58,780 nucleotides of DNA from Paludibacteraceae bacterium (GCA_024401565.1 JAKSKU010000014.1:1-58780); one strand, 5' to 3'. Positions 9,222-17,468 are shown, numbered from the stretch's first letter. The notes: generated by a model from the letters alone, not told the origin. Numbers and translations are program-made.

Positions 9222-9256
9222 AAAGACGGCAAACTAATATCTGCCGTCTTTTTATT
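9222..9256 (+). terminator. Rho-independent terminator of the NAD operon
   Basis: AAAGACGGCA (9222-9231) pairs with TGCCGTCTTT (9242-9251), loop of 10 nt, followed by more T residues. Confidence 0.88.
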
Positions 9257-9285
9257 ATAAATTATCCACAATAGGCCATTGCACT

Positions 9286-9316
9286 TTGGCATTTCATAAA
9301 AAATGAGTAATTTCGC
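9286..9316 (+). promoter_or_regulatory. Promoter of the polysaccharide export operon
   Basis: TTG (9286-9288), 19 nt, then TAATTTCGC (9308-9316), a near-consensus -7 box. The ATG at 9303 falls inside the promoter, so translation starts at 9336. Confidence 0.7.
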
Positions 9317-9335
9317 GCTAAGAATATATCATAAT

Positions 9336-11810
9336 ATGAAAATATTGAAATCTATAAAGACGAAATTACTTGCTGTGATGATGATCGCCACATCATCAAT
9401 ATCAGCCATAAACATCAACAGTCTAGAAAATGTCACCGCAGAATCATTGTCATCGACACAAATCAAAGAGATAAAAAAGACATACAATGAAACAGGACGT
9501 TCGATGGACGAGTTCGTTGGTTTCGCTGTTTCTAAAGGAATGAGTGAGACTGAAGCTGAAAAGTTGAAATCCAGAGTAATGGCAGATAAGAGTAAAAAAG
9601 AGTCTGAAACCAAAGGAGATATAGCCGTAGCTCGTTCCCAAATGGCGGAAAGTGTCCTTGAAGAAATAAAGGAACATCCAGAGCAAGCCAAATATATCAA
9701 CAACCGAATTTTCGGTTCAGACCTATTTACCAACGCTAAAATGTCTTTTGCTCCGAATCAGAACATGCCAACCCCTAAAAACTATGTTGTTGGGCCAGGA
9801 GATGTTTTGGTAATAGATGTATATGGTTATGCAGAAAACACAATGCAACTTACCGTATCTTCAGAAGGCAATGTAAGAATTCCCAATGTAGGTCCTGTAG
9901 CAGTCAATGGTCTAACAATCGAAGCTGTTCAGAACAAAATCAAAAAACAGTTAGCTTCGATTTACAGTTCTATATCATCAGGCAACACACAGGTTTCTGT
10001 CACAATCGGCAACGTTAAAAGCATTAACGTATACATTACAGGAAATGTAGCAAGACCAGGAACATACACACTTTCTTCGTTATCAACAGTTTACAATGCT
10101 TTATATGCATGTTCAGGGCCAACATCATCAGGTTCATTGCGTAACATAAAAGTGGTAAGAGGAGGCAAAGAAATCTCTACGATAGACCTTTACACATTCC
10201 TTACAAATGGAAATTTATCAAATAACATTTCTCTTCAAGATCAAGATGTGATCCACGTGCCAGCATACGACATACGTGTCAGCATCGACGGTGCTCTTAA
10301 ACGTCCTGGTGTATTCGAGATGAAGCAAGGAGAAACCCTTAAAGACCTATTAAAATACGCAGGAGGCTTTACAGAAAACGCATATCAGAACCGCATCACT
10401 GTACAACGCACAACAGAAAAAGAAAAAAGTGTCGCTGATGTCTCAAGTGATCTATACGGAATGTTTCAACTACAGACTGGAGACCAGTTTATAGTAGCAG
10501 AAGTTTTGGACAGATTTTCAAATCGAGTAAAAATATTTGGAGGAGTATTCCGTCCAGGTCCATACGCATTGGATTCCGGAATGACCCTTATGGATTTGGT
10601 TAAGAAAGCAGATGGTCTATTGGAAGACGCATACATGGAAAGAGCCACTGTCTCTCGTTTAAGAGACGATTTGACTCCAGAATTGATTAGTTTCAACGTC
10701 AGAGAACTTATTGATGGCAAATTTAATCTTCTACTTAAAAGAGAAGATGAAGTAACAATAGGAAGTGTGAAAGATTTGGAGGAAAAAAAGACGGTATCCA
10801 TTTATGGTCAGGTACTATCTCCAGGCACATATCCGTTTTACGAAAACATGACCGTCAAAGACTTGATTTTCTTGGCTAAAGGATTCAAGGAATTTGCGGA
10901 GACAGCTAAAATAGAACTATCTCGCAGAGTTAAAGATGATAGTAAGCTAAAGGAAAATATAGAAAAAACAGAGATAAAGATACTTTCTATAGATAGAGAT
11001 TTAGCAGCAGGAGACGATGCAGACATCAAACTTGAGCCCAACGACATGATCTCCGTCCGTCTTAAGGAAGGTGTTGAGTCAAACAAATCATTGTCTTTGC
11101 TTGGAGAGGTCCGTTCTCCTGGCGACTACGTCATTATCAATAAAAAAGAAAGAATATCCGACATCATGGCTCGTGCTGGAGGAGTAACAAATTACGCATA
11201 CGTAAATGGCGCATTTTTGATCAGAAAAGGAACTCGTTCCGCAGCAGAAAGAATGCGAGACACTAAACTTATGCAAAAACTTGCAGACACAGAAGGCAAC
11301 CCTGAATTATTAAAACAACTACAAAGCAGAACCGACCTTGTCGGCATCGACATGGAACGAATCATAAAACACCCTGGCGACAAAGAGGACATCTATGTTG
11401 AAGATGGAGATTTAATCTTCGTGCCTAAACAACTTCAGACAATAACAGTCAATGGAAAAGTTCAGGTTCCAGGAATGATGGTCTACAAAGGACGATCAGC
11501 CAGAAAAGCAATACGCAGATCAGGTGGATTCGGACAACATGCAGACAAAAGACACGTTTACGTTGCATACGCAAATGGAGAGATGCAATCTACAGGACAC
11601 TTTGCATTTTTCAAAAACTATCCAAGAATAAAACCAGGTTCGCATCTATACGTTCCAGAAAAAGAGGAGACTAATGAAGACAGAAGAGCAAGAGCTAACT
11701 TCTTTGCTGCTGTACTTTCGTCAGTAGTATCGTGTGCATCCGTAGGTGTGTCATCATTAGTTGTCATATCTAACCTGAAAGAAAGTAAAAAATCATCGAA
11801 CGATAATTAA
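9336..11810 (+). CDS. Wza-like polysaccharide export protein with multiple SLBB domains
   Basis: An outer-membrane/periplasmic exporter expected to form the channel for capsule or exopolysaccharide. From 9336 the 824-residue product starts with a signal peptide (MKILKSIKTKLLAVMMIATS). A helical region follows, then the Poly_export domain (YVVGPGDVLVIDVYGYAENT, about residues 147-240) and a long series of SLBB-type repeats recognised by recurring V.GAV.RPG.Y / LKDLLKYAGG patterns (about 245-740), more than in E. coli Wza. A hydrophobic segment (FFAAVLSSVVSCASVGVSSLVVIS) closes the protein. The Wzz-like partner begins 21 nt downstream, so the two form an export operon without local glycosyltransferases. 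Confidence 0.88.
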   Translation: MKILKSIKTKLLAVMMIATSSISAININSLENVTAESLSSTQIKEIKKTYNETGRSMDEFVGFAVSKGMSETEAEKLKSRVMADKSKKESETKGDIAVARSQMAESVLEEIKEHPEQAKYINNRIFGSDLFTNAKMSFAPNQNMPTPKNYVVGPGDVLVIDVYGYAENTMQLTVSSEGNVRIPNVGPVAVNGLTIEAVQNKIKKQLASIYSSISSGNTQVSVTIGNVKSINVYITGNVARPGTYTLSSLSTVYNALYACSGPTSSGSLRNIKVVRGGKEISTIDLYTFLTNGNLSNNISLQDQDVIHVPAYDIRVSIDGALKRPGVFEMKQGETLKDLLKYAGGFTENAYQNRITVQRTTEKEKSVADVSSDLYGMFQLQTGDQFIVAEVLDRFSNRVKIFGGVFRPGPYALDSGMTLMDLVKKADGLLEDAYMERATVSRLRDDLTPELISFNVRELIDGKFNLLLKREDEVTIGSVKDLEEKKTVSIYGQVLSPGTYPFYENMTVKDLIFLAKGFKEFAETAKIELSRRVKDDSKLKENIEKTEIKILSIDRDLAAGDDADIKLEPNDMISVRLKEGVESNKSLSLLGEVRSPGDYVIINKKERISDIMARAGGVTNYAYVNGAFLIRKGTRSAAERMRDTKLMQKLADTEGNPELLKQLQSRTDLVGIDMERIIKHPGDKEDIYVEDGDLIFVPKQLQTITVNGKVQVPGMMVYKGRSARKAIRRSGGFGQHADKRHVYVAYANGEMQSTGHFAFFKNYPRIKPGSHLYVPEKEETNEDRRARANFFAAVLSSVVSCASVGVSSLVVISNLKESKKSSNDN

Positions 11811-11831
11811 AGTTCAAAATAAATTGGTTTC

Positions 11832-12959
11832 ATGAATATCGATTTAGAAGATCTTTTGCAAACAACCGAACAGCAAGAAAACAAAGTATCCTTAGCCGAC
11901 ATAAAAAAAGCAGTAAAAGAATACTGTTTATTTCTATGGAATAAGAAATGGATTGTTGTTGCAGCTGGTATTATTGGCGTTATAATTGGCATCATTCATG
12001 CGTATATTTATAAGCCAACGTATACAGCAACATATAAATTCTCTATCGAATCAAAGAGTAGTGGAGGTGGAGGACTGAATGCACTTAGCATGATTGCCGG
12101 ATTAAGTTCATCCTCTGGAACTTTTTCTGGAGACAATTTGGTTGAGCTATTTAGATCACGTACAATGGTGGAAATGGCATTATTAAAGCCAATAGTTGTT
12201 GATGGAGACACAATGAATCTTTTGGAATACAAAATCCTAGCAGATAGCTCTCGAAACAAATGTGATGAAATAAATCACGACGAAGATCCAAGCAAGCCTC
12301 ACATCGCGTCTATATGTGACATAACTTTCCCTTATGGACAAAGCCGAGAAACATTTTCCCGAGAACAAGACAGTATCATTATGGGAATTGCCACAGCAAT
12401 GATTCTTAAAGACATTGGCATAGAAAAGATCGATAAGAAACTTTCTTACGCATACTTCTCTATAAGTTCAAAAGACGAAAGATTTGCAAAAGAGTTCAGC
12501 ACGTCAATGATCAATACCGTATTTGATTTCTATTTGCAAAGCAAACGAGTCAAATCACAAAGGAATATTGATGAATTTCAAGCAAGAGCAGATTCAATCA
12601 GAAAAGAGTTGAACAAATCTCTATATGCACTTGCCCATTATCGCGACTTAAACATGAATCCATCAAAAAATGTTCTTGGCGTCGAACAATTGAAATATCA
12701 GACAGATATACAAATAAACACAAGTGCTTATTCTGAGATTGTCAAAAACATAGAAGTCATGAAACTTGATATGGCAAAGAGCGAGCCGTTGATCCAAGAG
12801 ATTGACATACCTCGATATCCTCTTGAAAATGACAAGAAAGGAAAAGTCAAAACGGGTCTTAAATACGGCATAGTCCTTGGTTTCTTATCAGTCTTTATCC
12901 TGTGTGTAATACACTTTTTCTTGACAGTAAAAAATGAGGAAGAAGAGGCTAATGAATAA
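11832..12959 (+). CDS. Wzz-family chain-length determinant / polysaccharide co-polymerase
   Basis: An inner-membrane protein of 375 residues with the Wzz layout: cytoplasmic N-terminus, first membrane segment at about 36-60 (WIVVAAGIIGVIIGIIHAYIY), a large periplasmic domain rich in helices, and a second membrane segment at about 337-362 (YGIVLGFLSVFILCVIHFFL) preceded by a Pro-containing IDIPRYPLE stretch. Such proteins set the length of exported polysaccharide and contact the Wza-type exporter encoded just upstream. No tyrosine-kinase domain is fused. A strong terminator follows at 12971. Confidence 0.85.
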   Translation: MNIDLEDLLQTTEQQENKVSLADIKKAVKEYCLFLWNKKWIVVAAGIIGVIIGIIHAYIYKPTYTATYKFSIESKSSGGGGLNALSMIAGLSSSSGTFSGDNLVELFRSRTMVEMALLKPIVVDGDTMNLLEYKILADSSRNKCDEINHDEDPSKPHIASICDITFPYGQSRETFSREQDSIIMGIATAMILKDIGIEKIDKKLSYAYFSISSKDERFAKEFSTSMINTVFDFYLQSKRVKSQRNIDEFQARADSIRKELNKSLYALAHYRDLNMNPSKNVLGVEQLKYQTDIQINTSAYSEIVKNIEVMKLDMAKSEPLIQEIDIPRYPLENDKKGKVKTGLKYGIVLGFLSVFILCVIHFFLTVKNEEEEANE

Positions 12960-12970
12960 TTCATAAATAC

Positions 12971-12998
12971 AAAAAGAGATGATGATGCATCTCTTTTT
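12971..12998 (+). terminator. Rho-independent terminator of the export operon
   Basis: AAAAAGAGATG (12971-12981) and CATCTCTTTTT (12988-12998) pair around a 6-nt loop; the 3' arm ends in T residues. Confidence 0.85.
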
Positions 12999-13060
12999 GT
13001 GTTTAAAACACTATTCTTCAAAACCATATAATCATTTTTTTCAAGAAAACTCTATAATCG

Positions 13061-13092
13061 TTGGCCACAACGATTATTTTCTATACATTTGC
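13061..13092 (+). promoter_or_regulatory. Promoter of the tRNA-Asp/Thr cluster
   Basis: TTG at 13061-13063, 20-nt spacer, TACATTTGC at 13084-13092; the tRNA starts 26 nt further on. Confidence 0.8.
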
Positions 13093-13118
13093 ACCGCAAT
13101 TCAAGAGAATAGCAAATT

Positions 13119-13192
13119 GGTGTGGTAGTTCAGCTGGTTAGAATACATGCCTGTCACGCATGGGGTCGCGGGTTCGAGTCCCGTCCATACCG
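13119..13192 (+). tRNA. tRNA-Asp (GTC)
   Basis: The cloverleaf folds completely. The acceptor GGTGTGG pairs with CCATACC (one G-U), the anticodon loop is CTGTCAC with anticodon GTC, and the T arm reads GCGGG-TTCGAGT-CCCGT. CCA is not encoded. Confidence 0.95.
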
Positions 13193-13200
13193 CAAATGAT

Positions 13201-13273
13201 GCCGATGTGGCTCAGTTGGTAGAGCGTCGCATTCGTAATGCGTAGGTCACGAGTTCGAGTCTCGTCATCGGCT
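13201..13273 (+). tRNA. tRNA-Thr (CGT)
   Basis: Acceptor GCCGATG pairs with CATCGGC. The anticodon loop TTCGTAA gives anticodon CGT; the T arm is ACGAG-TTCGAGT-CTCGT. It lies 8 nt after tRNA-Asp and is likely co-transcribed. Confidence 0.93.
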
Positions 13274-13348
13274 CACACTTTTTATTTTATTTGTCTCCTC
13301 TGTAGTATTCAGTAATTGAATAGCAGGGGATTTATTTTTTTAGAGTTG

Positions 13349-15025
13349 ATGGTTGGGGACAAATCATATATAATTGGGAAAGGTGCTATCTGTGCATTAG
13401 GGAATTCGCTTTCTGAAATCGTATCTAACGTTGCTGCCGAAAAGACTGGAGTTGTGAATGGCAATAAGACATACGCAAACGGGCAAACGTTTCCTCTAGG
13501 AGCTGCAGATTCATGCTTTGCTTCACAATACGCCATCAACACATCTGAATATACACGTCTGGAGCAAATGATGATTGCGTCAACACTTGACGCCGCAAAA
13601 GACACATGTATAGATCTTTCCTCCCCGTCTACCCTATTTATTTTCTCTACCACAAAGGGCAACATCGACACTCTAAATCACAACGAGAGCGATTATATTC
13701 ATAATTTGGCTGTAAAAGTTGCTTCTTACTTCAAAAACCACAACACCCCTATCTGCATCTCTAACGCGTGCATTTCGGGTGTATTAGCTGCCATTTATGC
13801 CCACCGTCTTATCCAAAGAGGCGAATTCAAGAACGTTGTCGTTGTGGGCGGTGATTTGTTGACTGACTTTGTAGTGTCTGGATTCGACAGTTTCCGTTCT
13901 TTAAGCCATAATGTATGCAAGCCTTATGATAAAAATAGAGACGGCATTTCTCTTGGCGAAGGTGCATGCACTCTTATCCTATCAAACGAAACACACAACC
14001 CAGGCTGCTACTATATTGCCGGAGGAGCCACATCCAATGATGCCAACCATATTTCCGGACCATCTCGTACAGGCGAAGAACTTGCCCATGCCATCATGTC
14101 AGCAATGAACGAAGCCAACATAACCGCACCTGACGTCACATTCGTCAACATGCATGGCACTGCCACCGTCTACAATGATGAAATGGAGTCAAAAGCATTG
14201 GCTGTGGCTGGACTTACAGAAAGTATCGTCGTAAGCCAGAAAGGCTACTTCGGACATACTTTAGGATGCTCCGGCGTTTTGGAATTGGCAGTAAGCATTG
14301 CCCTCGCAGAAAAAAATATAATAGCAAGAACATTAGGTTTCGAAACAAACGGCACGCCAGTGGAGCTAAACATTTCCAAAGAGACTATCAAGAAAAAAGT
14401 TTGCAACACTTTTGTCAAAACAGCCTCTGGTTTTGGAGGATGCAACGCCGCACTAGTCATAAGCAAAAATAAGTGCGAACACCCAAAACGAAGCACGCAA
14501 AACACATATTCGCAAATTGCTGATGTAAAAATCACCAGCAGTGAAATCAACGAGAAAGATTTCAAGACACACATAAAGAATCTGTTCTCGTCAGTGTCTG
14601 ATCCATATATGAAGTTTGCCAAAATGGACGACTACTGCAAATTAGGCACAACAGCCACACAACTTCTGCTTAACAAAGTCGGGGGATTAGCACAATATGA
14701 CCCTTATGAAATAGCATTGATTGTAAACACCGATACCGGATGTATCGAATCTGATTTAGCTCATCTCGACAATATAACAGCAACGGAATACAATTCTTCC
14801 CCCGCTATCTTCGTCTATACACTTCCCAACGTTGTGGCAGGCGAAATCTCCATTAAGAATAAAATCAAGGGAGAAGGCGTGACAATAGTTGGCAAAGTGA
14901 AAAATCCACAAAAGACAGTAGAAGAGTTTTGCAACGGGACTAACACCAAAATAGCGGTATATCTATATATCAACAAATATGGTTGCGATTACTCGGCAGA
15001 CGCAATAATGTTTGAGAAAGCGTAA
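13349..15025 (+). CDS. Beta-ketoacyl-ACP synthase fused to a second, degenerate ketosynthase-like half
   Basis: The first about 375 residues are a KAS I/II-type ketosynthase for decarboxylative condensation of acyl-ACP with malonyl-ACP. They keep the Cys nucleophile in ISNACISGVLAA, the first His in NMHGTATVYNDE and the second His in KGYFGHTLGCSG. The remaining about 180 residues look like a partial second thiolase fold (SPAIFVYTLPNVVAGEISI...) where the nucleophile region has no Cys, as in chain-length-factor partners of polyene or type II PKS systems. No ACP, ketoreductase or dehydratase lies nearby, so it is an orphan. Start 13349 (MVGDKSYIIGKGAICALG) fits the family; 13316 is also in frame. 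Confidence 0.8.
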   Translation: MVGDKSYIIGKGAICALGNSLSEIVSNVAAEKTGVVNGNKTYANGQTFPLGAADSCFASQYAINTSEYTRLEQMMIASTLDAAKDTCIDLSSPSTLFIFSTTKGNIDTLNHNESDYIHNLAVKVASYFKNHNTPICISNACISGVLAAIYAHRLIQRGEFKNVVVVGGDLLTDFVVSGFDSFRSLSHNVCKPYDKNRDGISLGEGACTLILSNETHNPGCYYIAGGATSNDANHISGPSRTGEELAHAIMSAMNEANITAPDVTFVNMHGTATVYNDEMESKALAVAGLTESIVVSQKGYFGHTLGCSGVLELAVSIALAEKNIIARTLGFETNGTPVELNISKETIKKKVCNTFVKTASGFGGCNAALVISKNKCEHPKRSTQNTYSQIADVKITSSEINEKDFKTHIKNLFSSVSDPYMKFAKMDDYCKLGTTATQLLLNKVGGLAQYDPYEIALIVNTDTGCIESDLAHLDNITATEYNSSPAIFVYTLPNVVAGEISIKNKIKGEGVTIVGKVKNPQKTVEEFCNGTNTKIAVYLYINKYGCDYSADAIMFEKA

Positions 15026-15160
15026 CCCTCATAAATTCAATTCTACACTCAATGGAACAAACATTTGCAAACAAGCAAAAAACGCTAAAAATAGTATAAT
15101 AATATATAGCTGATTTTCAACGCAATAACAACTTTTCTTCATTTTTTTATCAAAAAAGGT

Positions 15161-15191
15161 TTGGAGGTTATAAAAAAAGCACTACCTTTGC
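15161..15191 (+). promoter_or_regulatory. Promoter of the tRNA-Met/Glu/Glu cluster
   Basis: TTG (15161-15163), 19 nt, TACCTTTGC (15183-15191), 18 nt before the tRNA-Met 5' end. Confidence 0.82.
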
Positions 15192-15209
15192 ACTCGCAAA
15201 CGGAAAGAT

Positions 15210-15283
15210 GGCGGGATAGCTCAGTTGGTTAGAGCGTCGGATTCATAACCCGGAGGTCACGAGTTCAATTCTCGTTCCCGCTA
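15210..15283 (+). tRNA. tRNA-Met (CAT), elongator-like
   Basis: Acceptor GGCGGGA pairs with TCCCGCT (terminal G-U). Anticodon loop TTCATAA has anticodon CAT; the T arm is ACGAG-TTCAATT-CTCGT. The anticodon stem has an A-C mismatch next to the loop. A lysidine-modified Ile(CAU) tRNA cannot be excluded from sequence alone. Confidence 0.85.
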
Positions 15284-15300
15284 CAACACTTTTGCAACAT

Positions 15301-15373
15301 GGCGGATTAATGTAGTGGCCTAGCATGCATGCCTCTCACGCATGAAACTCGGGTTCAAATCCCGGATCCGCTA
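15301..15373 (+). tRNA. tRNA-Glu (CTC), copy 1
   Basis: Acceptor GGCGGAT pairs with ATCCGCT (terminal G-U). Anticodon stem CATGC/GCATG encloses loop CTCTCAC with anticodon CTC. The T arm is TCGGG-TTCAAAT-CCCGG. An identical copy follows at 15429. Confidence 0.85.
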
Positions 15374-15428
15374 CTAAAAAGATATAGACAGCAGACTTTA
15401 CTCGAAAGAGGTTTAGAGCAGTCAACAT

Positions 15429-15501
15429 GGCGGATTAATGTAGTGGCCTAGCATGCATGCCTCTCACGCATGAAACTCGGGTTCAAATCCCGGATCCGCT
15501 A
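15429..15501 (+). tRNA. tRNA-Glu (CTC), copy 2
   Basis: Identical over all 73 nt to the copy at 15301-15373 and separated from it by 55 nt, a recent local duplication or a copy maintained by gene conversion. A terminator follows. Confidence 0.85.
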
Positions 15502-15503
15502 CT

Positions 15504-15538
15504 AAAGGTTTCTCGAATGTCGGGAAACCTTTTTTTAT
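15504..15538 (+). terminator. Terminator of the tRNA-Met/Glu cluster
   Basis: AAAGGTTTC (15504-15512) pairs with GAAACCTTT (15524-15532), followed by a long T run. Confidence 0.85.
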
Positions 15539-15717
15539 TGTATAAAACAATTACAATCTCACATTCCGCAATGTCATATAGTTCTTTAGACGAAGAATTG
15601 ACAGATACAATAAAATTGCGACACAAAAGCCGTAAACAAACCCAACAGAATATCATCGTCTTTCTCCATTTGCATTTTCCAAACCCGGACTAACAGGAAA
15701 GACTAACAAAGTCTAGA

Positions 15718-16383
15718 TCATAGCAGACACACAAACGTACCCAATCGTTCTACTGATTTGCCACGTCTCCACGATGGCCACTCCACACATTCCGCCGTAC
15801 AAATATCAGAAACCGATATGTTACGATTCAAAACACCTGCGTCAATCAATTGGCCTACATTAGCCGCAGCAATATCAATCAACGGTTTTCCTACAGCACT
15901 TAAGCCCACCACATATTCCTCCCCAAACTCAGAAGCACAAGAAGCGTCAACTTCATAACACTTTCCACATATATGCGGGCCCAATACAGCCACGATATCA
16001 GCGGGATCTGAAGAGAACACACGCTGCATAAGTCTCACCGTTTTACCCACAATGCCTTTTTGCGTCCCCACTCTTCCAGCATGAATATCAGCAATCACTT
16101 TTTTCACACTATCATAAAGCACAACAGGCACGCAATCCGCGGTGCGAATCATCAATGGCAAATTCTTACAATTTGTCACCAACGCGTCACAATCCTGAAC
16201 TTCACACCCACGCATGCCCTCATCAACAATTTCAATATTATCACTATGAGTTTGTTTGCAACAAACAATGCCTTTTCCTTCAAAAAAGCATTGAGCATTT
16301 TCCACAAAACGGCAGTCGACACTAGCAGAAAATGCCGAAATCTCCCCAATTTTATTTAATAAATATACCTTAGATTTGTTCAT
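15718..16383 (-). CDS. pgeF: Peptidoglycan editing factor / laccase-domain protein (YfiH family)
   Basis: The family (formerly polyphenol oxidase YfiH) comprises zinc enzymes linked to correction of peptidoglycan precursors and to purine nucleoside phosphorolysis. The three metal ligands stand in their usual motifs: His in CKQTHSDN, Cys in RTADCVPVVLYD and His in IADIHAGRVG. From the ATG at 16383 the product is 221 residues, slightly short for the family (about 245). I preferred this start over 16416 because a -7 box on the minus strand (16396-16388) would lie inside the longer reading; the leader would then be extremely short. The 3' end is convergent with the tRNA cluster. Confidence 0.88.
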   Translation of the reverse strand: MNKSKVYLLNKIGEISAFSASVDCRFVENAQCFFEGKGIVCCKQTHSDNIEIVDEGMRGCEVQDCDALVTNCKNLPLMIRTADCVPVVLYDSVKKVIADIHAGRVGTQKGIVGKTVRLMQRVFSSDPADIVAVLGPHICGKCYEVDASCASEFGEEYVVGLSAVGKPLIDIAAANVGQLIDAGVLNRNISVSDICTAECVEWPSWRRGKSVERLGTFVCLL

Positions 16384-16387
16384 ACAT

Positions 16388-16396
16388 GCAAATTTA
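16388..16396 (-). promoter_or_regulatory. -7 promoter box of pgeF
   Basis: On the minus strand the sequence reads TAAATTTGC, with a TTG about 21 nt upstream (16420-16418). It sits immediately before the ATG at 16383. Confidence 0.5.
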
Positions 16397-16461
16397 CTAA
16401 CAAAAAGCACCGACAAACAACAAAAAAATTAGAAATATGCACAAAAGCAAATAATATTTTT

Positions 16462-16470
16462 TATATTTGC
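16462..16470 (+). promoter_or_regulatory. -7 promoter box of the small lipoprotein gene
   Basis: TATATTTGC is a perfect -7 consensus 46 nt before the start codon; no convincing TTG lies at the expected -33 distance. Confidence 0.6.
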
Positions 16471-16515
16471 GACATAATTAAAAATACGGAATTAACAAAT
16501 TTAAAATACAAGATA

Positions 16516-16884
16516 ATGAAGAAGATTTTGTTCGTTAGTGCTGCTGCATTGGCACTTTCATTCGCATCATGTAAGAAGGATGCTCCAAAGGTAGAAGAGG
16601 CTCCAGCACAGGTAGAGGCTGCTGCAGAGGCTACAGCTGAGGCTGCTACAGAGGCTGCAGCTGTTGTAGAGAACGCTGTATTGAAGGGTCTTGAGGAGAC
16701 TTTGAACGCAATCAAGGCTGAGGCTGAGGCTGCTTCTAAGGAGGACGTTGCTGGTATCGTAGCAAAGATCACAGAGCTTAAGGCTACTTACGAGTCAGCA
16801 AAGGAGAACTTGAATGCTGACGAGCAGGCTGGTTTCGAGGCTGCAGTTAACGCAGTTATCGATATTCTTAAGACTAAGAACTAA
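16516..16884 (+). CDS. Small Ala/Glu-rich lipoprotein
   Basis: A 122-residue protein with a type II signal peptide (MKKILFVSAAALALSFASC, lipobox Cys at residue 19). Residues about 25-55 are a low-complexity Ala/Glu/Val segment, and the rest predicts as amphipathic helix. It is probably a membrane-anchored helical lipoprotein of the periplasm or outer membrane; no enzymatic motif is seen. Codon use is strongly biased (GCT/GCA, GAG, AAG, GGT), different from most neighbours and typical of very highly expressed genes. It ends with an unusual interlaced hairpin pair at 16889-16942. A small SH3b protein with the same codon style follows. Confidence 0.85.
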   Translation: MKKILFVSAAALALSFASCKKDAPKVEEAPAQVEAAAEATAEAATEAAAVVENAVLKGLEETLNAIKAEAEAASKEDVAGIVAKITELKATYESAKENLNADEQAGFEAAVNAVIDILKTKN

Positions 16885-16888
16885 TCTT

Positions 16889-16946
16889 AAGCAAGGAAAC
16901 AAAAAGAACGCTATGGAAGCCTTGCTTACCGTAGCGTTCTTTTATT
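16889..16946 (+). terminator. Terminator with interlaced alternative hairpin
   Basis: The terminator stem is AAAGAACGCTA (16903-16913) with TAGCGTTCTTT (16932-16942) and a T tail. A second pair, AAGCAAGG (16889-16896) with CCTTGCTT (16920-16927), interlaces with it, so both can form only as a pseudoknot or as alternatives. Confidence 0.8.
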
Positions 16947-16972
16947 ATTAACCAACATTAATTTGATTAGAA

Positions 16973-17203
16973 ATGGCAATTTACATTGTAAACACACAGT
17001 CTTCTAACCTTAACGTTAGAAAGGAGCCTAATACAACTTGCGCTATCATCGGTAAGTTGGCTAAAGGAACAGAGGTTGAGGTTTCAAGCATCAACGATGG
17101 TTGGGGAACAATCAGCTTCAACGGTGAGACTGGATACGTTTCAGCAGACTACCTAAAGTTGAAGGAAGTTTCTGACTCTGCTCTAGATGCATTGAAGTTC
17201 TAA
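16973..17203 (+). CDS. Small bacterial SH3 (SH3b) domain protein
   Basis: A 76-residue protein that is essentially one SH3b (SH3_3) domain. The conserved LNVRKEP (residues 13-19), GKLAKGTEVEV, DGWGTISFNGETGYVSADYL pattern is complete by about residue 62. There is no signal peptide, unusual because SH3b domains mostly bind cell-wall material outside the cytoplasm. It may act in the cytoplasm or leave by a non-classical route. Codon use is highly biased, suggesting abundant expression. The gene lies between two terminators, so it is either its own transcript or read-through from the lipoprotein gene. Confidence 0.88.
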   Translation: MAIYIVNTQSSNLNVRKEPNTTCAIIGKLAKGTEVEVSSINDGWGTISFNGETGYVSADYLKLKEVSDSALDALKF

Positions 17204-17229
17204 TCCGCATAAGATTTAAATCATTATAG

Positions 17230-17261
17230 ACGCTGGCTGCAGTAGCAACCAGCGTTTTTTA
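17230..17261 (+). terminator. Terminator of the SH3b gene
   Basis: ACGCTGG (17230-17236) pairs with CCAGCGT (17249-17255), followed by a T run. Confidence 0.85.
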
Positions 17262-17334
17262 TTCAACATCCATACCTAAACTTGAGCTTAAAACAAAAAT
17301 ATCATTCTTTTTCTCAAAAAAAGTTTCAAAATAT

Positions 17335-17365
17335 TTGCAGATATCAAAAAAAGCAGTACCTTTGC
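17335..17365 (+). promoter_or_regulatory. Promoter of the tRNA-Lys/Ser cluster
   Basis: TTG (17335-17337), 19 nt, TACCTTTGC (17357-17365); tRNA-Lys begins 31 nt later. Confidence 0.82.
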
Positions 17366-17395
17366 ATCGTTTTTAAGAAACGACCTAAAAACAAT

Positions 17396-17468
17396 GGATC
17401 GGTAGCTCAGTTGGTAGAGCAACAGACTCTTAATCTGTGGGTCGTGGGTTCGACCCCCACCCGGTTCA
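17396..17468 (+). tRNA. tRNA-Lys (CTT)
   Basis: Acceptor GGATCGG pairs with CCGGTTC (two G-U pairs). Anticodon loop reads CTCTTAA with anticodon CTT; the T arm is GTGGG-TTCGACC-CCCAC. Confidence 0.93.

Noticed and set aside
15457-15693. 78-codon frame starting in the second tRNA-Glu
   Set aside because: It overlaps the tRNA and its terminator; the later part has no recognisable motif.
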